Of a stretch of 44,105 nucleotides of DNA, positions 26,347-35,193 are shown one piece after another. Position 1 is the first letter of the stretch, and each line of letters opens with the position of its first letter. A program made the translations under genes and the position numbers. The notes below the pieces were generated by a model. The model made no database searches. It was given only the letters and a program-made list of their open reading frames with translations, and had not been told where the DNA came from. Source of the DNA: Palsa-506 sp050013415 (lineage in GTDB: Bacteria; Actinomycetota; Actinomycetes; Streptosporangiales; Streptosporangiaceae); contig JBEKFH010000005.1 of the NCBI GenBank assembly GCA_050013415.1, forward strand, positions 1 to 44,105. Direction: 5' to 3'.

Positions 26347-27345
26347 ATGAAGAGTCTCACCCAGTCCCCCGCCCGCCGCCTCCGGCGTTCCGCTGCTGCC
26401 ATCGCCATAACCGCCCTGGCGTCCGGTGCCCTCGCGGGGCCAGCGCTGCTTGGCTCGCCGGCCTTTGCCAGCACCGCCACGGCCGCTCACCCGGCGGGCG
26501 CGACCGCCTATAAGTTCCAGACCCTCGACAACAGCAACGACCTGACGTTCAACCAGCTGCTGGGGATCAACGACCACGGCGTGATCGCCGGCTACTTCGG
26601 CTCCGGCGCGAGTGGCCACCCGAACAAGGGCTACCTGCTCAAGCCGCCCTACGGGCAGGCGAACTACGTCAACGAGAACTTCCCCGGCTCGTTCCAGACG
26701 CAGGTGACCGGGCTGAACGACCTCGGTGACACGGCCGGCTTCTGGGTCAACAAGGCCGGGACCAACAGCGGCTTCCTGGAGTGGAACGGAGTCTTCGCCT
26801 CCTACACCGACCCCAACACGCCGGCCATGAAGGGCGCCGTCAACCAGCTGCTCGGCGTCAACAACAAGGGCATCGCGGTCGGCTTCTACCTCGACGCCAA
26901 GAGCAACTCCCACGCCTACGAGCTGGACCAGGCCACCGGCGTGTTCACCGCCATCAAGGTTCCCGGCGGCGTGAGCACGACGGCGACCGGCATCAACAAC
27001 GCCGGTGACATCGTCGGCTTCAGCACCGACAAGAGCAAGGTCACCTCCAGCTTCCTGCTGGCCGGCAGCCAGCTGATCACCTACCAGTTCCCCGGCGGCA
27101 GTGACACCGAGGCCTTCGGCATCAACGCCAGCGACGAGATCGTGGGCTCCTACCTGGACGGCTCCGGCGTGATGCACGGGTTCACGCTCAGCCACCCGAT
27201 GGGCCCGGTCTCCCACTGGCAGAGCATCGATGACCCCAACGGCATCGGCTCCACGGTCGTCAACGGCATCAACGACGCCGGTGACCTGGTCGGCTTCTAC
27301 ACCGACAGCGCCGGCAACACCGACGGGATGCTCGCCACCCCGTGA
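26347..27345 (+). CDS. Secreted HAF-repeat protein
   Basis: A 332-residue exported protein. Signal peptide: basic RRLRRS, hydrophobic AAAIAITALASGALAGPAL, probable cleavage after AFA near residue 40. The mature part consists of about seven repeats built on GINxxGDIVGF / LGVNNKGIAVGFY, each followed by a ligand-like strand (FLLAGSQLITYQFPGG), typical of HAF extracellular repeats and consistent with a beta-propeller. ATG 26347 has AAAGGAAA upstream. A strong terminator follows. It is flanked by two STAND-type regulators, which may control it. No enzymatic motif is seen; role unknown, possibly surface or matrix. Confidence 0.88.
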   Translation: MKSLTQSPARRLRRSAAAIAITALASGALAGPALLGSPAFASTATAAHPAGATAYKFQTLDNSNDLTFNQLLGINDHGVIAGYFGSGASGHPNKGYLLKPPYGQANYVNENFPGSFQTQVTGLNDLGDTAGFWVNKAGTNSGFLEWNGVFASYTDPNTPAMKGAVNQLLGVNNKGIAVGFYLDAKSNSHAYELDQATGVFTAIKVPGGVSTTATGINNAGDIVGFSTDKSKVTSSFLLAGSQLITYQFPGGSDTEAFGINASDEIVGSYLDGSGVMHGFTLSHPMGPVSHWQSIDDPNGIGSTVVNGINDAGDLVGFYTDSAGNTDGMLATP

Positions 27346-27371
27346 GCTCCCCGGCGATGAGCCCGGCAGCC

Positions 27372-27415
27372 AGCTGACCTGCCCCGCCTGCTCCCTCGGG
27401 CGGGGCAGGTCAGCT
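27372..27415 (+). terminator. Strong intrinsic hairpin after the HAF gene
   Basis: Arms AGCTGACCTGCCCCGCC (27372-27388) and its exact complement (27399-27415) form a 17-bp perfect stem with a 10-nt loop, 26 bp after the HAF stop. There is no T-tract, as is common in actinobacterial terminators. Confidence 0.85.
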
Positions 27416-27503
27416 CCATGCGGTGCATCGCCCGGCAGATGATGATCTGATGATTAACCCGACATCGCGGGCATCTCGCCAGCTGGTGAGCAAGACTTGA
27501 GAG

Positions 27504-30500
27504 ATGACCGACGGCGCGGATCATCTGGAGGTCGGGGTCCTCGGGCCGTTCGATGCGAGGGCCGCCGGCCGACGGATCATCATCCGGGGACCGACGGAAC
27601 GCGCCTTCCTCGCCCGGCTCGCCATCGACGGCAACCGGCCGGTCAGCACCGACCGCATCATCTCCGATCTCTGGGGCGACCGGGCGCCGCGACGGCCCAG
27701 GCAGGCCATCCACGCCCTCGTGTTCCGCCTCCGGCGGGCCCTCGGCGAGATGGCGCCCGCCCTCGAGACCGGTGACCGCGGCTACTCGCTGATGCTCGCG
27801 GCGGATGGGCTCGACCTCTGGAGGTTCGAGGCCCTCGTCGGCCTCGGCCGCCGGGCGCGGGCCGACGGCGGCCTCGACGCTGCTGCCCGCCACCTGACGG
27901 AAGCCCTGGCGCTGTGGCGGGGTGACGCCCTGACCGGGCTTGACGACTGCCCATTCGTGCCCTCCCGCGCTCGCCAGCTGGCCGAATCCCGGTTCGAGAC
28001 GCTCGTCGAGCGGATCGAGATCGACCTTGATCGCGGCCTGCACGCACGCCTGATCCCGGAGCTGGAGGCCCTGGTCCTGCAGCGGCCGACGCATGAGGGC
28101 CTCTGCCGCCTGCTGATGACCGGCCTCTACCGCTCCGGCCGCCAGGTGGACGCCCTGACTGCCTACGAGAGGCTGCGAAAGCGCCTGGCCGGGCAGTTCG
28201 GGCTCGACCCCAGTCCCCGGCTCAGGGAGCTCGAGCTTGAGGTCCTCCGCCAGGACCCCAGGCTGGACTGGCGGGCTCCCGCGGCTCCGCCGGGCTCGCG
28301 GCCCGCTCCGCCAGGCCCGCTGCCTAGCCCGCCGGGCTCGCGGCCCGCTCCGCCAGGCCCGCTGCCTAGCCCGCCAGGCTCGCGGCCCGCTCCGCCAGGC
28401 CCGCTGCCTGGCCCGCCTGGCCAGCCCGGCCCGCCCGGCCCGGCGTCGTCGGTTCACGACGCTTCCGGGCCGCGGCGGGAGAGAATCCGGGGCAGCCTCC
28501 CGCACCCGCTGACGTCCTTCATCGGCCGGGGGGCAGAGCTGGCCGACATCAGCGTCCTCATCAGCCGGCATCGCCTCGTCACCATCGCGGGTTCCGGGGG
28601 ATGCGGAAAGACCCGGCTGGCCATCGCCGCCGGTCACCTGCTCGCCAGGGACCGTGACGTGCGCTTCGTGCGGCTGGAGGGCCTGACCGACGGCGGCCTG
28701 GTCCCGGTAGCAGTGGCCGAGGCACTCGGCGTCCGGCTGGGGAGGGGGCAGTCGGCGACCACGGAGCTCACCGACGCGCTCGCCGGCCGGGACGTGCTCG
28801 TGCTCCTGGACAATTGCGAGCACGTGCTGGCAGCCTGCGCCGAGCTCGTCGTGGCGGTCCTGGAATCCGCGCCGGACGTGCGCTTCCTGCTGACCAGCCG
28901 AGAGCAGCTCTCGGTACCGGGAGAGGTCGTGCAGAGGCTGCGGCCCCTCGCGGCGCCCCGGCCTGGCGAGCCGGACGAGCAGGTGGATGCCTCCGAGGCC
29001 GTCCAGCTTTTCCGGGACCGCGCCGCTGCAGCCGTCGGATCGGCCGACCAGCTGGGCCGGGCAGCGCTGCCTGCGATTGCCGAGGTGTGCCGCCAGCTGG
29101 ACGGGATCCCGCTGGCCATCGAGCTGGCCGCGGTCCGGCTGGCCACGCTGTCGCTCGACCAGCTGTCGTCGCGCCTGGCTGACCGCTTCAACGTCCTGCA
29201 CGCTGGGGCACGAACCGCGCTGCCGCGCCACCGCACCCTGCTGGCCGCGATGACGTGGAGCCATGACCTGCTCGACGAGCAGGAGCGCTGCCTCTTTCGC
29301 AGGCTGGCCGTGTTTGCCTCGGCCTTCCCGCTCGAGGCGGCCGAGATCGTCTGCGCCGGCGGCCCGGCGGCGCCCGCGGACATCTGTGATCTGCTGGCGC
29401 GGCTGGCCGCCAAATCGCTCGTCGTCGTCGAGCGATCGGACGGCGAGGTCGAGTACCGGCTGCTCAACACCATCCGTGAGTATGCCGACTCCTGGCTGGT
29501 GGACGCGGCCGAGCGCGGCGAGCTGGCCCGGCGCCATCACGACTGGTGCCTCGACCAGGCAGTCGGCGCGGCGCGGGCCCTGCATGATGGCGACCAGCCC
29601 CGGTGGGCCCGTCGCATGCGCTCGTGCATGGACGATATCCGGGCCGCGCTGGACTGGGCCCTGCGTCCCGACGGCGAGACGGTGGCGCTCGCGGGCGAGA
29701 TGTGGCAGGTCTGGGAGATGCGGGGACAGGAGCGCGAAGGACGGCAGTGGCTGGGGCGCGCGCTCGCCCGCAGTGCGGGAGCCCGGCCGGATGAACGGGC
29801 CAACCTCCTGCTCGGGGCCGCGGTCTTCGCCAGGGGAGCGGATGCCTTCGACCAAGCGCATCAGCTTCTCCGGCAGGCCGCGAGCATCTACCGGGAGCTG
29901 GCCCACGCTGATGGCACCGCCCGGTGCTGCCTTGAGCTCGGCCGGCTGCTTGTCCTGGAGAGCAAGCTCGGGCCGGCCCAGCGCTGCGCCGATGACGCGC
30001 GGCGGCAGTTCCTGGACCTGGCCGATGAGTGGGGCGTTGCCTGGGCGAACGTGCTGGCCGGCAATGTGCTCATGGTGCGCGGCGAGTACGAGGCGGCATC
30101 GCGGATGCTGGAACCTGCCCTTGCCGCAGGGCACCGCCTCGACAACCCGGTCCTGGTAGGAGACACGGTCGTCTTCCTGGGCCTGGTCGCGGTTCGCAGC
30201 GGGTGCGTTCGCGAGGCTGCCGGGTATTTCGAGGAGGCGCTGCGGATCGGGCGGATGCTGGGCAGCGACGCCCTGGTCAACGTAGCGCTCGCCAACCTGG
30301 GCGTGGTGGCCGGCCACGAGGGCGACCATGGCCGGGCGCTCGCCCTGCTGGATGAGGCGCTCGCCATGGCCAGGCGGCGGGGCGAGCCGCTCGCCGTCGC
30401 GCGGATTCTCCTCGAAAGCGGCGAGATCGTCGGCCGCCAGGGCGAGCACTCCCGCAGCCAGGCCCTCGCCAATGACGCCCTCCGCGTGTACGCCGAGATC

Positions 30501-30752
30501 GGCGCGTTCAGTCCGGTCTCCCAGTGCCTTGACGTGCTCGCCCGGGCGTCGCTGTCGCTTGGCCGCATTCCGCGGGCCGCGACCCTGCTCGGCGCGGCGG
30601 ACGCGGCACGCCGCGACCTGGGGCTCGCCGCCCCGGCCCCGGCCGCCTCGGCGGTCCTGGCGCAGGAGAGGCAGGAATGGAAGCGCGCGTGGCGGCGGGG
30701 AGCCGAGCTCTCGATGGCCGATGCGATCCGCTTCGCCCTCGAGGATGCCTGA
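27504..30752 (+). CDS. SARP/AfsR-like regulator: Trans_reg_C-BTAD-STAND ATPase-TPR
   Basis: A 1,082-residue activator. Residues 10-100 form an OmpR-like winged helix (RPRQAIHALVFRLRRALG is the recognition region). Residues 105-255 form the BTAD domain (WRFEALVGLGRRARADGG, then YRSGRQVDALTAYERLRKRL). A Pro-rich linker made of three 14-residue repeats spans 258-325. The STAND ATPase follows, with Walker A GSGGCGKT (363-370), Walker B LVLLDNCEHVL and LLTSREQLSVPGE. About 400 residues of TPR-like helices complete it. This is the architecture of AfsR-type global regulators of secondary metabolism. ATG 27504 is used. GATGAT repeats spaced 11 bp apart lie upstream (27438 and 27449). No biosynthetic cluster is visible nearby. 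Confidence 0.93.
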   Translation: MTDGADHLEVGVLGPFDARAAGRRIIIRGPTERAFLARLAIDGNRPVSTDRIISDLWGDRAPRRPRQAIHALVFRLRRALGEMAPALETGDRGYSLMLAADGLDLWRFEALVGLGRRARADGGLDAAARHLTEALALWRGDALTGLDDCPFVPSRARQLAESRFETLVERIEIDLDRGLHARLIPELEALVLQRPTHEGLCRLLMTGLYRSGRQVDALTAYERLRKRLAGQFGLDPSPRLRELELEVLRQDPRLDWRAPAAPPGSRPAPPGPLPSPPGSRPAPPGPLPSPPGSRPAPPGPLPGPPGQPGPPGPASSVHDASGPRRERIRGSLPHPLTSFIGRGAELADISVLISRHRLVTIAGSGGCGKTRLAIAAGHLLARDRDVRFVRLEGLTDGGLVPVAVAEALGVRLGRGQSATTELTDALAGRDVLVLLDNCEHVLAACAELVVAVLESAPDVRFLLTSREQLSVPGEVVQRLRPLAAPRPGEPDEQVDASEAVQLFRDRAAAAVGSADQLGRAALPAIAEVCRQLDGIPLAIELAAVRLATLSLDQLSSRLADRFNVLHAGARTALPRHRTLLAAMTWSHDLLDEQERCLFRRLAVFASAFPLEAAEIVCAGGPAAPADICDLLARLAAKSLVVVERSDGEVEYRLLNTIREYADSWLVDAAERGELARRHHDWCLDQAVGAARALHDGDQPRWARRMRSCMDDIRAALDWALRPDGETVALAGEMWQVWEMRGQEREGRQWLGRALARSAGARPDERANLLLGAAVFARGADAFDQAHQLLRQAASIYRELAHADGTARCCLELGRLLVLESKLGPAQRCADDARRQFLDLADEWGVAWANVLAGNVLMVRGEYEAASRMLEPALAAGHRLDNPVLVGDTVVFLGLVAVRSGCVREAAGYFEEALRIGRMLGSDALVNVALANLGVVAGHEGDHGRALALLDEALAMARRRGEPLAVARILLESGEIVGRQGEHSRSQALANDALRVYAEIGAFSPVSQCLDVLARASLSLGRIPRAATLLGAADAARRDLGLAAPAPAASAVLAQERQEWKRAWRRGAELSMADAIRFALEDA
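28287..28412. repeat. 42-bp tandem repeat, three copies, in the SARP linker
   Basis: Units at 28287-28328, 28329-28370 and 28371-28412 are nearly identical and encode PPGSRPAPPGPLPS-type 14-mers. The frame is kept. The array lengthens the flexible hinge between the DNA-binding half and the ATPase. Confidence 0.9.
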
Positions 30753-30778
30753 TCGCCCGGCTCGGCGATGCCTGACCA

Positions 30779-30816
30779 CCCCGGGGGCGCCGCGCTCGCC
30801 CGCGGCGCCCCCGGGG
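30779..30816. terminator. Bidirectional terminator between SARP gene and NlpC/P60 gene
   Basis: CCCCGGGGGCGCCGCG (30779-30794) and its exact complement (30801-30816) form a 16-bp GC stem with a 6-nt loop, between the ends of two convergent genes. Confidence 0.85.
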
Positions 30817-30827
30817 GGTCCTGCTCG

Positions 30828-32102
30828 CTAGACGCCCGGGATATGGCCGAAGCCGTACAGGACGTCGGAGGAGATCGAGTCCTTCCTGACCACGGTCCCG
30901 GTGTACGGCGCATCGATCATGAGCCCGTTCCCGAGGTAGATCCCGACGTGGTTCGGTGCGGCCTGGCTGTCGCCAGGAGTGTCGAAGAACACCAGGTCAC
31001 CGGGGACAGCCTGCGCCTGCGTCACGTGCTGCATGGCCGGCCACTGCGTCTCCGTCGTCCTGGGGATGGCGATGCCCGCCTGCGCGTACGCCCACTGCGC
31101 GAGGCCCGAGCAGTCGAAGCCAGCGCCAGGCGCCTCGTCACCCCACACGTACGGCACGCCCATCTGTGAATAGGCCGCGTTGATGATCTCCTGGGCCTTG
31201 GTGGTGGGCGGCGGCGGAGTGACCGGGTACGTGCTTCCGCCCAGCGACCCGTAGAACGGGGCGTTGAAGCTGAAGACCCCGCCGTCCTTGGCGGCCAGCC
31301 AGTAGCCCTGGGTGGCGGGATCGATGGCGATGCCCACGACCGGGGCGTTCAGCTGCTGGCCGCCCATCGAGCCGTAGAACGGCGCGTCGAAGGTGAACAC
31401 GCCCCCGTCGGACCCGGCCAGCACGTAGCCCTGGGTGGCGGGATCGACGGCGATGCCCACGATGGGCGCGTTCAGGTGCTGGCCGCCCATCGAGCCGTGG
31501 AACGGCGCGTCGAAAGTGAAGACGCCGCCGTCCGCGCCCACCAGGTCATACCCGCCCGTCACCGGGTCGCCGGATACCCCGACGATGGGCGCGTTGAGGT
31601 GCTGGCCGCCGAGAGAGCCGTGGAAAGCGGCGTCGCCGAAGGTGAAGACGCCGCCGTCGGCGCCCACGAGCAGATACCCCTTGTCATCCGGCGAGGCAGC
31701 CATGCCCACGATGGGCGCGTTGAGGTGCTGGCCGCCCATCGAGCCGTAGAACGGCGCGTTGAAGCTGAAAACGCCGCCATCGGACGCCACCATCCAGTAG
31801 CCGCCGGTCGCGCGGTCGGCGACGATCCCGACGATGGGGGCGTTGAGATGCTGCCCGCCCAGTGAGCCGTCGAAGGCAAGCGTGTTCGGAAAGCCGAAGA
31901 CGCCGCCGTCACCGCCGGCGAGGTAGTAGCCGGCGCCGTTCGCCGCCTCGGTGATGCCGACCATGGGGGCGTTGAGCGCTACCGCCGCAGCGGGGGAGGC
32001 GGGGATCAGGGCGGCGGCGAGGCTCAGCGGTGCCAGCAGGCCACCCCACATCAGGGCAAGCAGTCGCGGCAGCCGCCGCCCAGGTGTCGATCGTCGGAGC
32101 AC
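30828..32102 (-). CDS. Secreted NlpC/P60 endopeptidase with DGGVF repeats
   Basis: A 424-residue exported protein. The signal peptide ends near SPAAAVA (residue 40). About six to seven repeats of roughly 44 residues follow, each with GGYxLVGADGGVFTF, FHGSLGG and LNAPIVGIA, filling residues 42-290 and likely forming a propeller. A short Pro-rich linker leads to a C-terminal NlpC/P60 domain with catalytic Cys331 (FDCSGLAQWAY) and His385 (PNHVGIYLGNG). These enzymes cut the peptide stems of peptidoglycan. The start is GTG 32102, six bases after a perfect AGGAGG. It is divergent from a second DGGVF-repeat wall enzyme. Confidence 0.94.
   Translation of the reverse strand: MLRRSTPGRRLPRLLALMWGGLLAPLSLAAALIPASPAAAVALNAPMVGITEAANGAGYYLAGGDGGVFGFPNTLAFDGSLGGQHLNAPIVGIVADRATGGYWMVASDGGVFSFNAPFYGSMGGQHLNAPIVGMAASPDDKGYLLVGADGGVFTFGDAAFHGSLGGQHLNAPIVGVSGDPVTGGYDLVGADGGVFTFDAPFHGSMGGQHLNAPIVGIAVDPATQGYVLAGSDGGVFTFDAPFYGSMGGQQLNAPVVGIAIDPATQGYWLAAKDGGVFSFNAPFYGSLGGSTYPVTPPPPTTKAQEIINAAYSQMGVPYVWGDEAPGAGFDCSGLAQWAYAQAGIAIPRTTETQWPAMQHVTQAQAVPGDLVFFDTPGDSQAAPNHVGIYLGNGLMIDAPYTGTVVRKDSISSDVLYGFGHIPGV
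31227..31960. repeat. DGGVF repeat array in coding DNA
   Basis: About six tandem units of 129-138 bp with high nucleotide identity (for example the coding core for GGVFTFDAPFxGSMGGQ recurs nearly unchanged) make up the propeller-like part of the NlpC/P60 protein. The identity at DNA level points to recent duplication or gene conversion. Confidence 0.8.
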
Positions 32103-32375
32103 GTCTGACCTCCTGAAAATAAGGGCCGAAATAACCTGACGACTCCTTTCTACTGCCCCCTTCTCACGCGGCGCTTATCAGGCACTTACGCGGTGCTTAC
32201 GGGGTGCTTACCCGCCGCTCAGGCTGGTAGCCATGACGCGCCGGGAGTTGTCTACTTACTGGTGACCTGCCCGGCGGATTACTGGTGACCTGCCCGGCGG
32301 AGGCACTTTCCGTGAATGGTGCTTTCCGCGAAATCAGCCTTCCGCGCCCCTGTTTCCCGCGGCCCCTGGGAGAAA
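32103..32375. promoter_or_regulatory. Divergent upstream region of the two DGGVF wall hydrolases
   Basis: These 273 bp contain the minus-strand AGGAGG. An AT-richer patch follows (32115-32150), then GGTGCTTAC/GGGTGCTTAC direct repeats (about 32190-32212). A perfect 23-bp direct repeat (32256-32278 and 32279-32301, starting TTACTGGTGACC) comes last. I looked for the c-di-AMP (ydaO) riboswitch often found before actinobacterial wall hydrolases and saw no match. Shared regulation of both genes is plausible. Confidence 0.45.
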
Positions 32376-33641
32376 ATGATGTCCAAGTCACTCGGACGTG
32401 CATTCAGATCGGCCGGGGTAATCGCTGCCCTGATCGCCGCGCAGTTCGCGCTGGTGTTTCCCGCGCTGAGCCCGAGTCCGGCCGCGGCGAGCATCGCCCG
32501 GCCGCCCGCGGCCCGGCCTGACGCGGTGACGCCAGCCAGCCAGCCGGTAACGGGCATTGCCGGCACCTCGGACTCGGCAGGGTACTGGCAGGTGGCGGCG
32601 GACGGCTCGGTGTACTCCTCGGGAGACGCAGCCGGCCACGGCGAGCTCCCGCCGACGGTGCCCAACGCCCCGATCGTCGGAATAGCCCGCACCCCGGGCA
32701 ACGGCGGGTACTGGCTGGTCGGTGCCGACGGCGGGGTGTTCAGCTACGGAAACGCCGGCTTCTACGGCTCCGCCGGATCGCTGCACCTCAGCGCCCAGAT
32801 CGTGGCTATCGTGCCCACGTCGGACGGTGCCGGGTACTGGCTGGTCGGAGCAGACGGCGGGGTCTTCAGCTACGGGGATGCCGCCTACGACGGCGGCCTG
32901 CCGGGCCTGGGCGTCAGCGTGGACGACGTGGTCGGCGCCGCCCGGTACCGGAGCGGGTACTGCATGCTGCGGGCGAACGGGTGGGTCTACTGCTTTGCCC
33001 CTGGCGACAATGACGAGCTCGCTCCCGGAGGCATCCAATTCGACATGGCGCACCCGGCCACGGCAATCGCCGCCACGCCGGACGGCGATGGGTACTGGGC
33101 CGTCGACCAGAAGGGCGAGGTCTTCACCGAGGGCACGGCCGGCTACGCGGGCGGCCTCGGATCCGATACCCTCAACGCCCCCATCATCGGCATCGCCGCC
33201 GGAGCGACGGACGATTCTTACCGGCTGGCCGGCTCCGACGGGGGAATCTTTACCTTCAACACGAGCTACGTCAGCAGCGTCAGCGTCAACCTGGAGCTGG
33301 CTCCCGGCGACGCCGAGAACGCGGCCCGGGCGATGCTGCCAGAGTTCGATGCCGGGACTCCGGCCAGCTATTCATGCCTGGTGGATCTGTGGGACGCGGA
33401 GAGCAACTGGCGCTGGAATGCGGACAATCCTGCCAGCGGCGCCTACGGGATCCCGCAAGCCCTGCCTGCCGCCAAGATGGCGAGCGCCGGGCCGGCTTAC
33501 CTGACCAACGCGTTCACCCAGCTGCTCTGGGGACTCGGGTACATCAAGAGCACCTACGGCAGCCCGTGCGCGGCCTGGGCGCACGAGCAGAAATATCACT
33601 GGTACGGCGTGAACCGGCCAGCGAACCTGCGCCGGTCCTGA
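32376..33641 (+). CDS. Secreted DGGVF-repeat protein with lysozyme/transglycosylase-like C-terminus
   Basis: A 421-residue exported protein. The signal peptide is AGVIAALIAAQFALVFPAL with cleavage near AAAS. About five to six degenerate DGGVF repeats follow (GYWLVGADGGVFSYGNAGFY, GYWLVGADGGVFSYGDAAY, and weaker copies). A roughly 100-residue C-terminal domain contains CLVDLWDAESNWRWNADNP and GAYGIPQAL, typical of actinobacterial transglycosylase-like wall enzymes, with Glu342 as probable catalytic acid. It probably cleaves glycan strands and complements the divergent NlpC/P60 peptidase. ATG 32376 or 32379 follows GGGAGAAA. Confidence 0.87.
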   Translation: MMSKSLGRAFRSAGVIAALIAAQFALVFPALSPSPAAASIARPPAARPDAVTPASQPVTGIAGTSDSAGYWQVAADGSVYSSGDAAGHGELPPTVPNAPIVGIARTPGNGGYWLVGADGGVFSYGNAGFYGSAGSLHLSAQIVAIVPTSDGAGYWLVGADGGVFSYGDAAYDGGLPGLGVSVDDVVGAARYRSGYCMLRANGWVYCFAPGDNDELAPGGIQFDMAHPATAIAATPDGDGYWAVDQKGEVFTEGTAGYAGGLGSDTLNAPIIGIAAGATDDSYRLAGSDGGIFTFNTSYVSSVSVNLELAPGDAENAARAMLPEFDAGTPASYSCLVDLWDAESNWRWNADNPASGAYGIPQALPAAKMASAGPAYLTNAFTQLLWGLGYIKSTYGSPCAAWAHEQKYHWYGVNRPANLRRS

Positions 33642-33701
33642 CTCACGCGGTCGGGCGAAAACGCAGTTCCGGGACAGCCGCGGAGCCGGTACTGTCCGGC
33701 C

Positions 33702-35162
33702 ATGGATCTCGACACTGCGACCGCCACGGCCACCGAGCTCACCCAGGCGATCCGGGACCGGCAGATTTCCAGCCGCGAGCTGCTGGATGACCTGCTCGCC
33801 AGGGCAGAGCGGATCAATCCCGCGCTCACTGCGATTGTCGCCTGGGACATCGATCGCGCCCGCGCCGGCGCGGCCGCCGCGGACGACGCCACGGCCAGTG
33901 GCGAGCTGGCCGGGCCCTTGCACGGGCTGCCGATGACCGTGAAGGACGCATTCGAGACCGAGGGCCTGGTCACCACCTCCGGTGCCCCGGAGCTGGCTCA
34001 TCACGTGCCGCGGGCCGACGCGGTCGCGGTCGCGCGGCTCAAGGCGGCGGGCGCGATCATTTTCGGCAAGTCCAATACCCCGATGTACGCAGGGGACTGG
34101 CAGACCTACAACGACGTCTACGGCCGGACCAGCAATCCGTGGGACCTCAGCCGCACGGCGGGCGGATCGTCGGGCGGCGCGGCGGCGGCAGTCGCCGCCG
34201 GGATCACGCCGCTGGAGCTCGGCAGCGACATCGGCGGGTCGATCCGCAACCCGGCGCACTTCAACGGCGTGTACGGGCTCAAGCCGTCCTGGGGCATCGT
34301 GCCCGTTCGCGGTCACATTCCCGGCCCGCCCGGCAGCCTGGTCCAGGTGGACGTCGGCGTTGCCGGGCCGATCGCGCGCGGCATCGCCGACCTGCGAATG
34401 GCCCTGGGCGTCATGGCGGGCCCCCTGCCGCAGGACGCGGCCGGCTGGCGGCTCGAGCTGGACCCGGGATCCGGCCTCGGCGACATCGGCGGCCTCCGGG
34501 TCGCGACGGTGTTCGGCGAGGGCTCGGACCTTGTGCCGGTCGCCGGCGACGTGCGCGCGAGCCTGGACGCGTTCGCTGCCCGGGTGGCCGGCGCTGGCGC
34601 GAGGGTGGAGGCCGTTGCGCTCCCGGTGCCGCTGGCCGACGGGTACCGCTCCTGGCGGGACCTGACCTTGCCGATCGTCGGCCTCGGGCTGCCAGAGCAG
34701 GAGTACGCCGAGCTCGCGGGCCTGGAGAACGTCCCCGGCGACGACCCGGACCTGGTGATCGGGCGGGCACTGGCCAGCCGGTTCCGGTCGTGGATGCGCG
34801 CCACCGAGCTCCGCGAGCGCCAGCGCGCGGCCTGGGCGCGGTTCTTCGAGCGCTGGGATGTCGTGCTCGCGCCGGTGATGCCGACGGCGGCGTTCCCGCA
34901 CGATACCGACGGCCCGATGCCCGACCGGCTGCTCGACATCGACGGCGTCGCGGTGCCGCACTTCCTCGCCGCCGCCTGGTGCGGGGCGATCGGGTCTGCC
35001 CTGCTGCCCGTGGTGACGCTGCCCACCGGCTTGAACCAGGCAGGCCTGCCGGTGGGTGTTCAGCTGATCGGGCCGTTCCTGTCGGACCTGCGGCTGCTGC
35101 GGATTGCCGAAATCCTCCAGACCGCGGCAGGCGGCGGTTTCCTCCCGCCGCCGGCCGGCTAG
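33702..35162 (+). CDS. Amidase (amidase signature family)
   Basis: A 486-residue enzyme with the Ser-cisSer-Lys triad: Lys81 (LPMTVKDAF), Ser156 (RTAGGSSGGAAAAVAAG) and nucleophile Ser180 (GSDIGGSIRNPAHFNGVYGLKP). It hydrolyses a carboxylic amide in the cytoplasm; the family ranges from GatA to fatty-acid amide hydrolases and nylon oligomer hydrolase. No GatB/GatC neighbours are present and the length and C-terminus suit a free-standing amidase. ATG 33702 lies 60 bp after the upstream stop. Substrate unknown. Confidence 0.93.
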   Translation: MDLDTATATATELTQAIRDRQISSRELLDDLLARAERINPALTAIVAWDIDRARAGAAAADDATASGELAGPLHGLPMTVKDAFETEGLVTTSGAPELAHHVPRADAVAVARLKAAGAIIFGKSNTPMYAGDWQTYNDVYGRTSNPWDLSRTAGGSSGGAAAAVAAGITPLELGSDIGGSIRNPAHFNGVYGLKPSWGIVPVRGHIPGPPGSLVQVDVGVAGPIARGIADLRMALGVMAGPLPQDAAGWRLELDPGSGLGDIGGLRVATVFGEGSDLVPVAGDVRASLDAFAARVAGAGARVEAVALPVPLADGYRSWRDLTLPIVGLGLPEQEYAELAGLENVPGDDPDLVIGRALASRFRSWMRATELRERQRAAWARFFERWDVVLAPVMPTAAFPHDTDGPMPDRLLDIDGVAVPHFLAAAWCGAIGSALLPVVTLPTGLNQAGLPVGVQLIGPFLSDLRLLRIAEILQTAAGGGFLPPPAG

Positions 35163-35193
35163 CGCGGCCGGGCGCCGGGCCACCCGGTCCGGG

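Noticed and set aside
27297..30779. A 1,160-codon open frame on the minus strand opposite the SARP gene
   Set aside because: Arg/Pro/Gly-rich, no domain, exactly antisense to a gene with clear SARP-BTAD-STAND domains. Long antisense frames are expected at this GC content.
31227..31960. Non-coding or CRISPR-like repeats
   Set aside because: The period is a multiple of three and encodes DGGVF protein repeats within an intact gene.
32103..32375. c-di-AMP (ydaO) riboswitch before the wall hydrolases
   Set aside because: Such riboswitches are common before actinobacterial wall enzymes, but I could not find the conserved core on either strand.
32376..33641. Prophage lysis gene
   Set aside because: The transglycosylase-like end could suggest a phage, but the signal peptide, DGGVF repeats and lack of phage neighbours point to a host wall enzyme.
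33702..35162. GatA subunit of the tRNA amidotransferase
   Set aside because: The triad fits, but there are no gatB/gatC neighbours and the C-terminal part is that of a stand-alone amidase.
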